This document shows, piece by piece, positions 1 to 11,822 of a stretch of 64,000 bases of DNA. The stretch is from Ustilaginoidea virens (lineage: Eukaryota > Ascomycota > Sordariomycetes > Hypocreales > Clavicipitaceae), in the NCBI RefSeq assembly GCF_000687475.1, contig NC_057319.1:3710001-3774000 (forward strand), given 5' to 3'. Every line of letters starts with the position of its first letter. Positions within the stretch are counted from its first letter, which is position 1. A model generated the notes under the pieces. The model was not told where the DNA came from. It saw nothing but the letters and a program-made list of their open reading frames with translations, and did no database searches. The position numbers and the translations under genes are program-made.

Positions 1-3000
1 GAGGCTTTGGTACTACCAGCACTGGGTTTGGCGCCACGGGTGGTGCGGGCGATCCTCCGGGCACCGCGTCGACTCCTTTTAACGCATACACGGAGAAAGA
101 GCCAAACAGCTCCATTTCCAACTCTTACCAGAACATTCTGTTTCAGGAACCTTATAAAAAATGGTCGTCCGAGGAGCTTCGATTAGTCGACTACGCCCAA
201 GGCCGTCGGCATGGCAATGCCACTGGCGGCGGTGCCTTTGGCGTCAGCTCTGGGTTCGGAGGATTTGGCTCCAATACCAATACTGCTCAACCAACCAATC
301 TGTTCGGAACAAGCAACGCCCCGGCTGGCGCTGGACTCTTTGGCAGCAATGCCAACGCAACAGGCAACTCCAGCTCTGGATTCGGTGGCGGAGGGTTCGG
401 CGCCACCAACCAGAGCAATGCCGCCGGGAGTGGTCTGTTTGGAGGCGCCAACAAGCCCGCAGGAGGCGGGCTATTCGGTAACACTCAAACACAACAAAAC
501 AGTGGAGGAGGTGTGTTTGGTGCTAGTGGTTCCGGAGGATTTGGTACTCCGACGACGAACAACACTTTCGGAGCCAACAACAGTGGAGGTGGATTGTTTG
601 GAAGTAACGCCAACAAACAAGGTACAGGGTTTAGCTTCGGAAATAACAATAACACGAATACCACCAACGCTGGATCCGGCTTTGGCAGCACCTCCGGCAG
701 TGCGTTTGGCTCGACGGCGAATACCACGGGCTCAACTTTGTTCGGCAATAACGCCAATACTTCCCAGTCGACGGGTGCTGGCCTGTTTGGAGGTGGTACC
801 CAGCAGCAACAGAATACCTCCTCTGGCTTCGGCGCCGGCTTCGGCGGCCAGCCGAGCCAGAACCAGCAAAGCGGTGGCATTTTCGGCAATCAGCAAAAGC
901 CTGCTGCTGGGGGGTTATTCGGAGGCGCCGCGACCGGCACAACTTCAGGCGCCGGGGTTTTTGGCGGCAATAATGCGCAACAGCAAAACACCGGGGCCGG
1001 TCTCTTTGGCAGCACGGGCAATACTTCCTCTGGGGAAAGTCTATTTGGGAACAAAGCGACCACTGGCGGAGGTTTATTCGGAGGGGGTAGTACCACTCAA
1101 TCCGCTACGGGGGGGGCGTCACTCTTTGGCGGGAACAACCAACCGCAGCAGGCTGCTGGCGGTGGCATTTTTGGAGCCAGCAACAGTCAGAAGCCTGGCG
1201 GCGGCCTCTTTGGTGGTTCTGCTCAGGGTAGTGGCGGACTCTTTGGCAGCCAACCCAACCAAGCATCGGGCGGAAGCTTGTTCGGAGCCGGCGCAAACCA
1301 GCAGCAAAACCAAGGCATCCTGGGCAACTCCCTACTAGGCAGTACGCAACAGAACAACAACATTCCCCAGGGCCTCACTGCCAACCTAAACGATGTTTCC
1401 GCGTACGGAAGCCCCTCCTTGTTCGCTGGCCTTGGCGGAAACGAGGTGACCAACCCAGGACCTCTCGCTACACCTCTCGGCAACAACTCCAAGCCCCGAA
1501 AGAGCTCGATTCTTCCCATGTACAAGCTTGCTCCAGCCACCGCTGCCTCTCGCTTTGGCACCCCGCAGAAGAGGGGATTTGGTTTCTCGTATAGCTCCTA
1601 CGGCACCCCGGGTGGCAGCCCCGCTAGTAGCATTTCCAGCACTCCAGGTACAATGGGTCGCAGCCTGCTGGGCCCAAGCTCAAACGGCTCCTTGAACAGG
1701 AGCATATCGACAAGCAACCTCCGCCGCAGCTTCAATGCTGAAGACAGTATTCTTGCTCCCGGCGCTTTCGCCTCGAGCTCTAATACTCGTTGGTACGGGA
1801 GTACTGGCTCCAAAAAGCTGGTGATCAACCGGGATATCCGCAGCGATCTGTTCTCCACTCCTCAGAAGGACAAAACCGAGGGCAACGGCAGTGTCCGCAA
1901 ACTATCAAAACGCGTGAGCTTCGACACAAGCACTGCGGAGTCTCAGGATGAAACCCCCGTTCGAAATGCTCTCCCACCCCCCGAGGATACCCCTACCTCC
2001 CAAACAGAGGAAGCGACTCCACGCCAGAGCCGAAATACAAACGGAGTCAATGGTTCTCAGATACCAGAAACGGAACACGTCAAAGGCAACGAGCTTGCTA
2101 TCGTCCATGAAGATGACAATTCTGCCACCCCGGAGGCTCAGACACAGGCACCTCTTGGATTCGGCAACGTACCTGGTAAGTACTGGATGCGGCCGAGCAG
2201 GGAAGAATTGCAGAACATGAACAGGATGCAACGTCTACGTGTGGACAATTTCACTGTTGGCCGCGACCACGTGGGTTACATAAAGTTCAAAGTCCCCGTC
2301 GACATGAGCAATATCGAGCTTGACGATATATGCGGCGGCATCATTCAGCTAGATCCTCGATCTGCCACTGTCTACCCTGTCCAGGCGAAGAAACCCCCTG
2401 TTGGCAAGGGACTTAATGTCCCAGCGCAGATTTCTCTGGAGCAATCATGGCCCCGCGGCGATCGGGACAAGAGAAATACCAGCGATCCAAAGAGAGTCAA
2501 CAAACACGTCGAAAGACTCAAGAGAATTCCAGATACTGTTTTCGAGAGCTACGATAAAGAAACTGGAGTCTGGACTTTTGGTGTCGAGCATTTTACAACG
2601 TACGGTTTGGATGACTCGGACGAGGAGTCGTCTGATGCTGATGATGGTGATGATGAGGAGGAGGTCCCCTCGCCTGCACCGGATGGTCGCGCTCGCAACG
2701 TGCATGACCAAGATGGCGCCTTCGGTAACGCACCTCGGGGAGAGGACACACCCAGCTCCAGAAAAAATCAAGCTTTGCCGGGGGCATTCGATGATCAAGT
2801 ACACCCCTACGAAGCAGAGGATGTCAATGAGAATTCTTTTTTAGGGATTAGCTCTGCGGATTCGGCGCCCAGCAATGTCAGGCTCTCACTGGAAGACGAA
2901 TACGCCAGTGGGATGGGCGAAGAATATGAATCGTCCGACGATGAGGACATGGCGAGGTCCTCTTCCGGGCAGCATCTTGCCGCGGGGCTTGACGACGCCT

Positions 3001-5800
3001 CGTCAGAGAATGACCAGGACTCGAGAAGAGGAACGCCTGGCGGCATTCTCAGAGCTCGAATGAGGGCCGTAAAGGATTCAGCCGGCCCTGTCACGGTTGA
3101 GGTGGTTGACGGTGACGACTGGATGGAAATGCTGCGAAAAACCGTCAGCCCAGTGAAGCGAGATCGCCAACTCCTGAGGGAGATGAACGAAACGCCGTCA
3201 AAACTCGGTAGATTGGACAACAGTGGCGACTACCTTGAATTCGATTTGGGCAAAACATCTATCTGGGGTAACAATATCTCAAAGGATGAAGGGAAGCGTG
3301 GGCATATAAGCACGCAAATGGCAAATGATAAAGGACTTGGATTCGCGACCAGCATCGACTTGATGAACTCTCTTTTTGAGAAGCCCAAGCCGACGCGGCA
3401 AAATCCTGGCGCGACCGTGCAGGCCAAAGGCTTCCCCCAGGTTGGTACCATAATCCAATAACGATCTATTTTTTTTTTCCATTTCTTTTCTTGCTCTGTC
3501 GTAAGTTGAAAGATGGGGAATAGAATGTAGGAAGCCGCAGTTGGGTGTATTATTTCATTCCATGTACTGAACGTTGATACTAAATGATTTCCCATTTCCT
3601 CTTTCTTTTCAATAGTGGCCCTATGAACGTCAAGAGAAGCACCTAATCGTCGACAATGAGGAAAAAGCCTACCATGATGCGCCTCGCCCAACTTGGGGCC
3701 CTGACGAGACGCTCGTCTTGACTAGGTCGTTGGACGGGGCACAAGCTGGACGAGGCTGGCGTGAGAGCTCGGACATGCTTCAGTTTCAACAAAAGGGAAT
3801 TCAGACTGAGAAGCAAGACCTCCGGCTAGCAAAGTTTACCACGGAGGTTTGCAGACCCCCCTTTCAACCCCCTTGCTCGAAATGATTTCACACCCAGAGG
3901 TATATCAGCAGTTGTCACTAACGCAATAGTAGACTTCCAAAAATATTCTCCACTCTCAGGACAAGGTCACGGAGATCAAGTTGGTCGACGGTATCCCCAT
4001 GGCTGCCTTGCGCGCAACCAGCCTTGGGGATCTGTTCCATGGGCATGAAACGAACGATGCAGCCAATATCTATGAGAAGCGTGTCTGGGAACTCGCCAGC
4101 ATTCTATTCGACGACATGCCTGGCGTCAATCAAGGGGAGGCCGAGGATTTGGCACGGAAGCAAAGGTTATCTCAGTTCTGGACCGGACTGGTGGAGCAAG
4201 CCTCGACCACCAACATTGGTCTGGCCGGTTCTAGTGAAGAGAAGGCTGTGGCAAGCTTGGCTGGACATCGAATTCCAGAGGCGTGCAAGTTCTTGGCAGA
4301 CGGCAAGAACTTCCGTTTGGGAACCCTGGTGCCCTTGATCGGCACAAGCGAGGTGGCCAAGACTGAGATGAGAGAGCAGCTGAGGGCATGGCATGACTCC
4401 AAGGTGCTTTCAGAGTTCTCGGAGGCTATCCGCACCATATACGAACTCCTCAGCGGCAACGTTTGTGTTTGCGAGGGTATGAAGAATGTTCCTGTTGAAG
4501 ATCGCATGGAATCGTTTGTCATGTCCAAGAAGTTTGGCCTCGACTGGAGACAATCGTTTGGGCTTCGTCTGTGGTACGCCACGTCCCGTCGGGATAGCGC
4601 AGCCTTGGCGGTGCTCAAGTTCAAGGATGACATCAAGCAAGACAGGGAGGAACATGATCCACAACCTTGGTATCGTGAGCAAGGGTTGAAGCCCGTTTGG
4701 GAGGATGCAAACGAAGGCAGCAGGCAAGACTTGCTCTGGGGCTTGCTGCAGCTGTACGCCGACAGGACCACCGACCTCGAGGCAGTGTTGCGACCCGAGA
4801 ACTCGCGACTGTCGCCACTCGACATGAGGCTATGCTGGCAGCTCGGCCAAGGCCTGACGTCTACGGGTCGGGTCTCGTTTGGCGCTCAAGGCGACGAGAA
4901 GGCGGACGCGGCGACGATTGCTTACGCCGCCCAATTGACGGCCGCAGGCGACTGGCTGGAGGCCATATTTGTCCTGCTGCACCTGCGGAACACGGGCGCA
5001 CGGGCAAAGGCTATCCAGGAGCAGCTATGCCGGCACGCCGGCCTCATCGGGCCCGACAATGGCACGACGTACGCAGTTCTGACGGAAAAGTTTCTCATTC
5101 CCGGGGCGTGGCTCTGGCAGGCACTGGCGCTCTACATGCGCAGCGTGAAACATGACGCGTCGGCCGAAGTCCACTGTCTGCTCCGCGCCGGAGAGTTTGT
5201 GGAAGCGCATCAGGTGCTGGTGCGGCAAGTTGCTCCCCGCGCCATCATCGAACGCGACTACGCGACTCTGTCGTGCCTGCTGTCGCAATTCCAGGGCCGG
5301 GTGGAGTCAATCTCGCAGTGGGCTCGTGGCGGAGAGATTTACAACCACTTTCTGAGCCTGGTCGCGCATCGTGGGAGAGGAGAAAGTACGCCGCCGGCGT
5401 TGCTTGAGAAGCTGCTGGCAGGCTTGAATGTCATGAACGAGATGGCACCGGAGACGGAAATTATGCGGTACGCTGCCATTTCCGACATGGCAGATGACAC
5501 CGCACGGGAGATGCTGAAGTTGGCGCAGAAGAAACGGGTACGGTGTTTTTTTTCTTTTTTTTCTTCTTTTTTTTTTCTTTTTTTTCTTTCCCCTTTCCCT
5601 TTTCCCCCTCCCTTTTTTTTTTATGAAGTCGGTTTGCCGAGCCGTGTAGGCAGGGTGAATGGCAAGGGATGCTGACTTGGGAAAACTAGGATACCGAGTT
5701 TCGGGCAAGGATTCTGGACTTGCCATTGACGCAAGATCGGATGCTGGCGTATTCGGTCGATTTAAGCTTGGACCGGTACAGGGAAGTCATGAGCCATTAA
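1..5800 (+). CDS. NUP145: Nucleoporin NUP98/NUP145 precursor (5' end outside window)
   Basis: Exons <1-3440, 3616-3846, 3933-5537 and 5690-5800 (all phase 0) give about 1,794 residues. The protein is the FG nucleoporin that cuts itself into an N-terminal GLFG part (mRNA export, permeability barrier) and a C-terminal scaffold part of the Y-complex. Seen: a GLEBS-like Gle2/Rae1-binding segment at about residues 27-70 (SYQNILFQEPYKKWSSEELR), then many GLFG/FG repeats to about residue 450. An autopeptidase domain follows, with the NPC-type motif KYWMRPSREEL and cleavage site HFTTYGL at 2589-2609. After it come an acidic linker and a Nup96-like helical domain. The last exon ends ...YREVMSH. The first donor, GTTGGT, is weak but it alone restores the downstream frame. 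The intron at 5538-5689 is mostly poly-T. The family usually has HFS at the cut site; here it is HFT. The 5' end and start codon lie outside the window. Confidence 0.93.
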
Positions 5801-6636
5801 CGCCGGGTGTGGAGATGCGAGAAGCCAAAGTTGAATCGAACTGGATGGGAGGGTGCAGCAGAAAAGGCCGGGATTGCTTTGCGGACAGTTGTAGATGGTT
5901 TGTTTTGGTTGATGTGTTTTTCTTTTGGCCCTTTTTTGGCCCTTTTCTTCTTCTTCTTCTTCTTCTTTTTATTGTAAAACTGATAACGGATGAGCGTGCA
6001 AATGTTGCGGGGGGACCTCCCGCCAGACAGCACTGTACCTGTACAAAGGTCTGAAGGTCTTTGGGGGGTTGAAAGTGGGAAAAAATACAAGGATTAGACA
6101 ACTATCTACCGTGCATCTCTCGCTCGTTTCGCACGGCCGGCACCACATGCTCTGTACTCCGTGCGTGGTCCCTATACAGTGCGTATGTCCCTTATTAACC
6201 GACGATTCCGATATAAATACTTTCACAAGTGCTTATTTCAAGTCCATCTTTATTTTAAGCCACCTTGATATATAATTTTTAGCTGCCTTAGCTATGCCTC
6301 CCTCTAAAGGCGATATAAGACTTGTATAGAAGTCTTCCTTAGATAGGCCTTGGTATAGCTTTTCTTTTATTTCAAATGCTTATTATTATTATATATATAT
6401 ATATATATATATGCTATAGAGCACTATATAAAGGGGCATAATTCGCCCTTTTTTTTAGATGCGCCGGGCCACCGTAACAGGGCAGCCGTAATGTTGATAA
6501 TAGCGCGCAGCGTTGGTATTGACGGCAGTGACGATGGAAGCTGCCGTACAACCGTAGCCGTTGTGACGGGCTGTATTACGTACGGTCTATAGGAAAAGGC
6601 CGATAATGGGGCGGGGGATATATCGCACAGAGGAAA

Positions 6637-6672
6637 TGCTCCAGCAGGTGCTCCAGCAGGTGCTCCAGCAAG
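6637..6672 (+). repeat. 12-bp tandem repeat, three copies
   Basis: The unit TGCTCCAGCAGG is present three times; the last copy has one change. It could be read as Leu-Gln-Gln-Val, but stop codons follow at once, so no gene is claimed. Confidence 0.8.
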
Positions 6673-6960
6673 TAGAAATATAGAATCAGACTAGAATACA
6701 GCCAATAAAGCAGGTAGAGGTAGATTACGGGGGGGCTATTGTCCTTGATTTTCGTCTACCAGCTACGGTATGTAGTCCCATCTAAATAGATTACTTTCTA
6801 CTATCCCATCCTCTTACTTCCTTGAGTGGTGTGCAGGCCACGTTTTTTATATTCGGCCTCGCTACATCGAGCCTTCTAGCAGCAATACGGCCCTGAGTTG
6901 CGATGGACGTAGGCGATTGATTTTGAATTTGCCCAGCTGTAATGACTGTAATCTATGTAT

Positions 6961-7047
6961 GTGCCGGCCTGTGCCGGTATGGTATACAGAGACTTGTTGT
7001 AATGTGCCGGCCTGTGCCGGCCTGTGCCGATGCGTGCCGATGCGTGC
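6961..7047 (+). repeat. GTGCCGGCCT / GTGCCGATGC tandem array
   Basis: GTGCCGGCCT-type decamers occur at 6961-6978, and after a 25-bp gap at about 7003-7047, where the last units drift to GTGCCGATGC. The GC-rich unit sits in otherwise AT-rich intergenic DNA. Confidence 0.75.
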
Positions 7048-7288
7048 TATTATTAGCACCTGGCCACCCACTATGCAGCCCTATATGCCATGTACAGTGT
7101 GTACTGTACAGACATACGGAGTAGCAGTGGCCCTGTGCGACCCTAAGCCCAAGCCAGCTCGAAGCTTTCAACCACCCAAGTTTCAGTTTCAACCATCAAC
7201 ACCCCGACTTCCTTCTCCTCTCCTCTCGTCGCTCGCTCCTCAGCATCCTCGTCAACGCAGCCGCAACCACCCCCACCCGATCCCCGCC

Positions 7289-7933
7289 ATGGCCAAGCCC
7301 AAGCCCAAGGACTGGCCCGACTCCCTGCCCTACCTCGACCGCCCCCTTCACGACCGCGCCCTCCCCCCCGCGCATCTGCAACGCCTGCGCACCAAGCCGC
7401 CGCCGTCGTCATCGTCGTCGGTGCCGTCCATCCCAGCCCCGGCCACCCCGTCGCCCTACCCCCACGTCCGCATCCGGGCCATCCGCGACGCCGCCCACCC
7501 GGCCCACGGCCAGCGCGGGCTGTTTGCCGCGCGCGCCCTGGCCCCGGGGAGCTTCATCCTCGCCTACCTGGGCAGGGTGCACGCGGGGTCCGCGTCGTCC
7601 GCCGAGAGCGACTACGACCTCTGGCTGGACCGCGAGGCCGACGTGGCGGTGGACGCGGCGGCCGCGGGCAACGAGGGGCGCTTCGTCAACGACTACCGCG
7701 GCGTGGGGGCGCGGCCCAACGCCGTGTTTGGGACGGCGTGGTGCGAGCGCTGGCGGGAGCTGTGCGTCGGCGTGTGGGTGGCGGGCGGCAGGGACGGCAG
7801 GGGCGTCGGCATCCGCAAGGGGGAAGAGATTCTCGTGAGTTACGGCAAGGGCTTCTGGGGGGGGAGGCGGTGCGGCTCAGGGGGCGAGGGCGAGGACGAG
7901 GGCGAGGCCGGGGGGGGCGCTTCGGGACAATAG
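7289..7933 (+). CDS. Small SET-domain protein, putative lysine methyltransferase
   Basis: Intronless, 214 residues. The start is the ATG at 7289 in a CCGCCATGG context; upstream in-frame sequence is low-complexity leader. The SET fold is visible in three pieces: GLFAARALAPGSFILAYLG (about residues 75-93), an NEGRFVNDYRG...RPNAVF segment (about 129-151, in place of the classic NHS..PN), and IRKGEEILVSYGKGFW (about 175-190, the GEE..Y signature near the catalytic Tyr). There is no pre-SET or post-SET cysteine cluster, and the C-terminus is Gly/Glu low complexity. The target (histone or other protein) cannot be told. The gene converges on the neighbouring MYST acetyltransferase gene, with only 179 bp between stop codons. 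Very GC-rich. Confidence 0.82.
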   Translation: MAKPKPKDWPDSLPYLDRPLHDRALPPAHLQRLRTKPPPSSSSSVPSIPAPATPSPYPHVRIRAIRDAAHPAHGQRGLFAARALAPGSFILAYLGRVHAGSASSAESDYDLWLDREADVAVDAAAAGNEGRFVNDYRGVGARPNAVFGTAWCERWRELCVGVWVAGGRDGRGVGIRKGEEILVSYGKGFWGGRRCGSGGEGEDEGEAGGGASGQ

Positions 7934-8112
7934 CATTGGCGTCTGCTTGCTCTATTCTAGTGGACGGGTGCAGAGTGCTCCTTGGTTCGTTTCTTCGCCG
8001 CACGCAAACGCTGGCACGGTAGATCGATCCATTGGAAAATAGGACAACAGACGTAATAGATATAAAGAACCCCCCCCCCGCGCGCCGTCAACATGTCACG
8101 TCTGGGACTCCA

Positions 8113-11100
8113 TTACCCCCCTCCGGTGTCTGCACCGACGTGCGCATCGTTTGAGCCGCCGCCGCCGCCGCCGCCGCCGCCACTTGCTGCCTCGGCCTCG
8201 GATCCAGACTCTGCTGATCTGGCATCCAAACCTGCGCCCTGGCCATTCTCCCCTTTGTCTTGGTCCTTGACTGCACTGACAAGCACCCGAACCTCGTCTT
8301 GCGCCGGCTTCTCCTCCACAGCCGCGAGCCGCGTGCCGCCGCCGCCGTCGCCGCCTCCCTCAGCCAACAGCTGCAGCCGAGCCTGCTTCTCCTTCCACCC
8401 CGGGGGCAGCCCTGGCCCGCTGTCCGCGTTGCCATAGTCGGATTTCTTGGTTCCTTTCGGCCATCGCCCCGGTCCGCGACCAGTGCCGCCGGTCTTCCGT
8501 CGCGTGTTGGCGTTGCGCTGTCGAGGCTTGCTCGCGCCGCCGGCGCCGGCGCCACTGCCACCACCACCACCTCCACCGGCGGCGGGTGGCCTTGACTTGG
8601 GCCGTGTTGATGAGCCGCTGGGGGTTCGAGCCGCTGATGGCCTGTTGATGCTGATGCGGTTTCGATCATACCGCCGGCTCCCCGGTATCGGCGGGAAGAT
8701 TTCGAATCGGGACGGAGGTATGTTCTTGTACGGCATCATCCACGCGCCGACCTCCTCGGCGTCTGTTCTTCCGGCCGCATCCTCCGTGCTTTCCTCTGCT
8801 GGCTCCGCGTTCTCCTTGCCGTCCAATCCTGTTTTTTCAACCGAATGGACCGGCTCCAGAGCCTGTGGGTTATCCTGGTTGTTGTCCTGTCGGTTCAGGT
8901 CCTGCTGGTTGCTGTCCTGCTGGTTGCTGTCCTGCTGGTTGCTGTCCTGCTGGTTGCTTCCCTGCTGGTTGCTTCCCTGCTGGCCTTGGTCCTGCCGAGG
9001 CGATTGCGGCTGCGAGTCGGCTTTACTGGAAGCACCATGGGAAGCGCCGTTGGTGGAGCTGCTGCCGCCATTGTTTCCGCAGGTCAGCGAGTGGCCTTCC
9101 TGGACCTTGGCCTCATCGTCCTCTCTAGGCGCAATGGTGTTGAGTGGATGGCCGAGCTCAAAGTTGACCATGTTGTTTCGGCCCGTGACGTACGGCGTCC
9201 AGGCAAGCGCAGAGGCTTTCAGCTGGTAGTAGCCCTTGGACTCCCACTTGGAGACGTAACTGTGGCAGTAATCCAGGTCGACGCGGAACGCATACAGCCG
9301 TGTTTGGGCATCCCGGACCAGCGCTCTCATCCCTTCGAGAGCAGAGACGACGTCGTCGGCTGTCATGCCCGTGTCTTCGGAGATCTTGCTGATGCTGAGA
9401 CCCTCCCGCCTGCGCTTCCCGTCGTCCATGTAGTCTAGAAAGTATCGGCACAGCTCGAGCCGCCAATAGTTTCGATACGACACCAATCCCAGGTCCGAGA
9501 GCGGCTTCTCCGGCGATCCCGTCTTCCTCTCCACCCTGGTGAGGAGGTAGGAGAAGTCAATGAGCAGGTTTCCGTAGCCCTTTCGCTGATGGATCGGTAG
9601 CGTCAGGATGCATGAAACGTTGTTTTGGCTGCTGGCTCGCTTTTCCTTGGAGAAGTAGCCGACGAAATGATAGCCTGTCGAGTCGAACTCGCAGAGCACG
9701 TAGAACAGGAACGGTTCTACGTCGTAGTACAGCGTTTTTGAGCCGAGAAACAGCTTTGCGAGAAGACAGAGGTTCTGGCAGTAGACCGGATGCTTGCGGC
9801 CATCCACTTCAAAGATGGAAATGGACTCGTGGCGGTAGATCTCGTCCCCCGGTGGATGCTTGGTGCCGCACTTCAATTTGTGGCGCCATGCTACATAATC
9901 CGAGTTCATGTACTTGAGGCAAAACTCGCAAATGTAAAGCACCCGATTCCTGCTGTACTCGGCCGGATACGGAGCCGCATACCACGTGTCAATCTCCCAG
10001 CCGGCAAACTCTATGCACTCAATCTGGCTGGCGTTGTCGCTCGCTTTCTTGGGCTTCCGCACAGGCAAGTCGGCCTCGGCTTGCAGCGCCAGGACCCTGG
10101 CCCTCCATTCATCCTCGGCTTTTTGCTTGGCCTCTTCGAACTTCTTGCGGTCTTCCGAAGTCGGGAGCGTCTTTGACGTGTCCGCCTCGGTTTCTGTCAA
10201 GATGCCACCATAAGGTCTACCCTTCATCTCTTCCGTCTCCTTATCAAAGAATGAGTAGAAAGGTTGCGAGTATGACTCCGACGTGAACGGGGTAGGCATC
10301 GTAGAAATCAGTGCGGGCACTGCGGCTGGCCGAGGCCGCGCTGGCGTGGCTCGTGGCTGCTGCGGTCGGGCATTGCTTCCGCCGCCAGCACGCCGTCGGG
10401 TCCGTTTTTTCCTTGATAGAATCTCCTTCAAGTTCCCAGGTCGTACAAGCATTCTCAGCACCAGAGACGTGCGTGATCGCCTTTCGACAGTGACTTGTGA
10501 CTGGCGCGAGGCTTTCAGCCGCATGGTTCTAGAAGCGGCGGCGGCAGCGGCAGCGGCAGCTGCAGCCGCTGCCGCTGCCGCTGCCGCTGCCGCACCTCGA
10601 GAGGGCTCGGCCGAACGGCTGTCCCGGGCTAATCTTTCATGATGCGTCAAATCAGTAGACTTTTTTCTTCGCCGCTTCCTCGTTGCTGAGACAGTGTCAT
10701 CAGGCTCGCCCGATGCCGACTTGCGCTTTCGTGGTGGCCGGGGTGTAAGCGCGGGAAAATCATCAAGAGCCAGATCGTCGTCAACCTCTGAGCCGTCATT
10801 CAAGCTCCCGTTTGAAAGCTGTCCTCCGACGACTTCGCCGGCGGCTTCCTCCTGCTGTGATGTGTGAAATGCAGGCTTTCCGTCTTCCTCATCGCTGACG
10901 CCTTCAGTGATATCAGCATCCTCGTCTGCTTCACTTTCGGATTCGCCGCCGCCTTTGCATTCAGGGCAATTCCATCTTTTGACGCCTGTTGATGGTTCAG
11001 TCAGTTTTATGTTCCAATAGGGTAAGAGAGGTGGCAAAGAGCCGAGTGCATTCTGTACTTCTTTGGCTCCAAGGCGGAAACATACCATTTTCTTCCGTCA

Positions 11101-11822
11101 TTGCGGCGGCGTCTCGTGCGCATTGTTGATGCGCTGCAGGCCATATTAGAACCGGCTTCACTCTTGAAGCGCGAAGCAGAGCGTGACTTACCATTCTCGC
11201 CACATCGTACGCAGACGAGAAAAGCCTCAAAGTCTTCGCTGGGGTCATTTTCCTCATCCTGCTTGCAAAACATGCACGTGCTGGCTTGGGCGGCGTCTGT
11301 ATCCTCGTCCTCATCTGCGGCATCGCCATTCTTCCAGGCAGCTTCGTCTTCGTCTCTTTCATCGGATTCCTCGTTATCCTCGTCATCCTCGGCGAGTGAC
11401 GCTTCAGAGGAAACGCTCTCCATGTCGTCACCCTTGGACTCGACAGGCCGATCTTTTACTGCACCGGCTCCTTCGCTCAAATCTTCATCTCCCTCTGCGT
11501 CCTCGTCATACTCCCCCGCGTCACCGGCGGCGGCACTTCCTACAACGATTTGTTGGTCAAGCGCATCGTTGTCGTCTTCGCCAGAGGCATCTTGGTCCAG
11601 CTCTTCGCCAGAGACGTCTTGGTCCAGCTCTTCGCCAGAGGCGTCTTTGTCGCTCAACTCTTCATCTTCACTTTCAAACATTGGACTGTCATTGTCGTTC
11701 TTATGCGAGCTAGAGAGCAGGGAAGCCGCCTGCCCCCCGCCCTCGCTACTTTGGTAGTCGCCTTCCTCGGAGACTAGCACGCTCTGCTGGAGCTCTTCTT
11801 CCATAGCCTGCGCGCTAGCCAT
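8113..11822 (-). CDS. SAS3: PHD- and MYST-domain histone acetyltransferase (Sas3/KAT6 type)
   Basis: Exons (minus strand) 11822-11192, 11133-11086 and 10985-8113 give 1,183 residues. The first two introns (58 and 100 bp) both fall inside an N-terminal PHD finger (about residues 181-237): CMFCK, CVRC, then HQQCARD in the 48-bp second exon, then WNCPEC. Acidic and Ser-rich sequence and an Ala tract (about 357-377) follow. The MYST domain spans about 545-810, with a C2HC zinc finger (CEFCLKY...H...C) and the acetyl-CoA loop LPIHQRKGYG. The C-terminal 370 residues are low complexity (Asn/Gln repeats, Gly runs). In yeast the Sas3 family acetylates histone H3 within NuA3. PHD plus MYST in one chain is the KAT6-like layout. 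The start ATG at 11822 heads an acidic N-terminus (MASAQAMEEEL). Confidence 0.92.
8898..8984 (-). repeat. 15-bp coding minisatellite in SAS3 (QQ[D/G]SN repeats)
   Basis: About six tandem copies of a 15-bp unit (plus-strand TGCTGGTTGCTGTCC) encode repeated Gln-Gln-Asp/Gly-Ser-Asn in the C-terminal tail. The unit length keeps the frame, so copy number can change without breaking the protein. Confidence 0.9.
10535..10593 (-). repeat. Alanine-tract trinucleotide repeat that forms an inverted repeat
   Basis: GCN codons encode about 20 alanines between the PHD and MYST parts of the acetyltransferase. Arms at 10535-10560 and 10568-10593 are nearly complementary around a 7-base centre, so the strand could fold into a long GC-rich hairpin. 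Confidence 0.75.

Larger units (their letters stand above)
5801..7288. other. Intergenic region with simple repeats and AT-rich relic sequence
   Basis: No supportable gene. It holds a TTC microsatellite (about 5944-5967), a TA run (6389-6412), a 12-bp tandem repeat and a GTGCCGGCCT array. Between about 6200 and 6450 the DNA becomes TA-rich and CpA-poor, like the large transposon island, so it may be a short RIP-damaged relic. The last 100 bp before the SET gene are pyrimidine-rich, as in fungal 5' leaders. Confidence 0.6.

Noticed and set aside
211..1338. Long open frame overlapping the nucleoporin 5' part
   Set aside because: Out-of-frame reading of the GLFG repeat region; the true frame carries GLEBS, GLFG and autopeptidase motifs.
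5559..5675. Continuation of the nucleoporin frame through the poly-T tract to a stop at 5675
   Set aside because: Homopolymer translation only; splicing 5538-5689 restores the family C-terminus.
8447..9229. Plus-strand open frames across 8.2-10.6 kb
   Set aside because: Antisense shadows of the GC-rich acetyltransferase exon, which carries clear PHD and MYST motifs on the minus strand.
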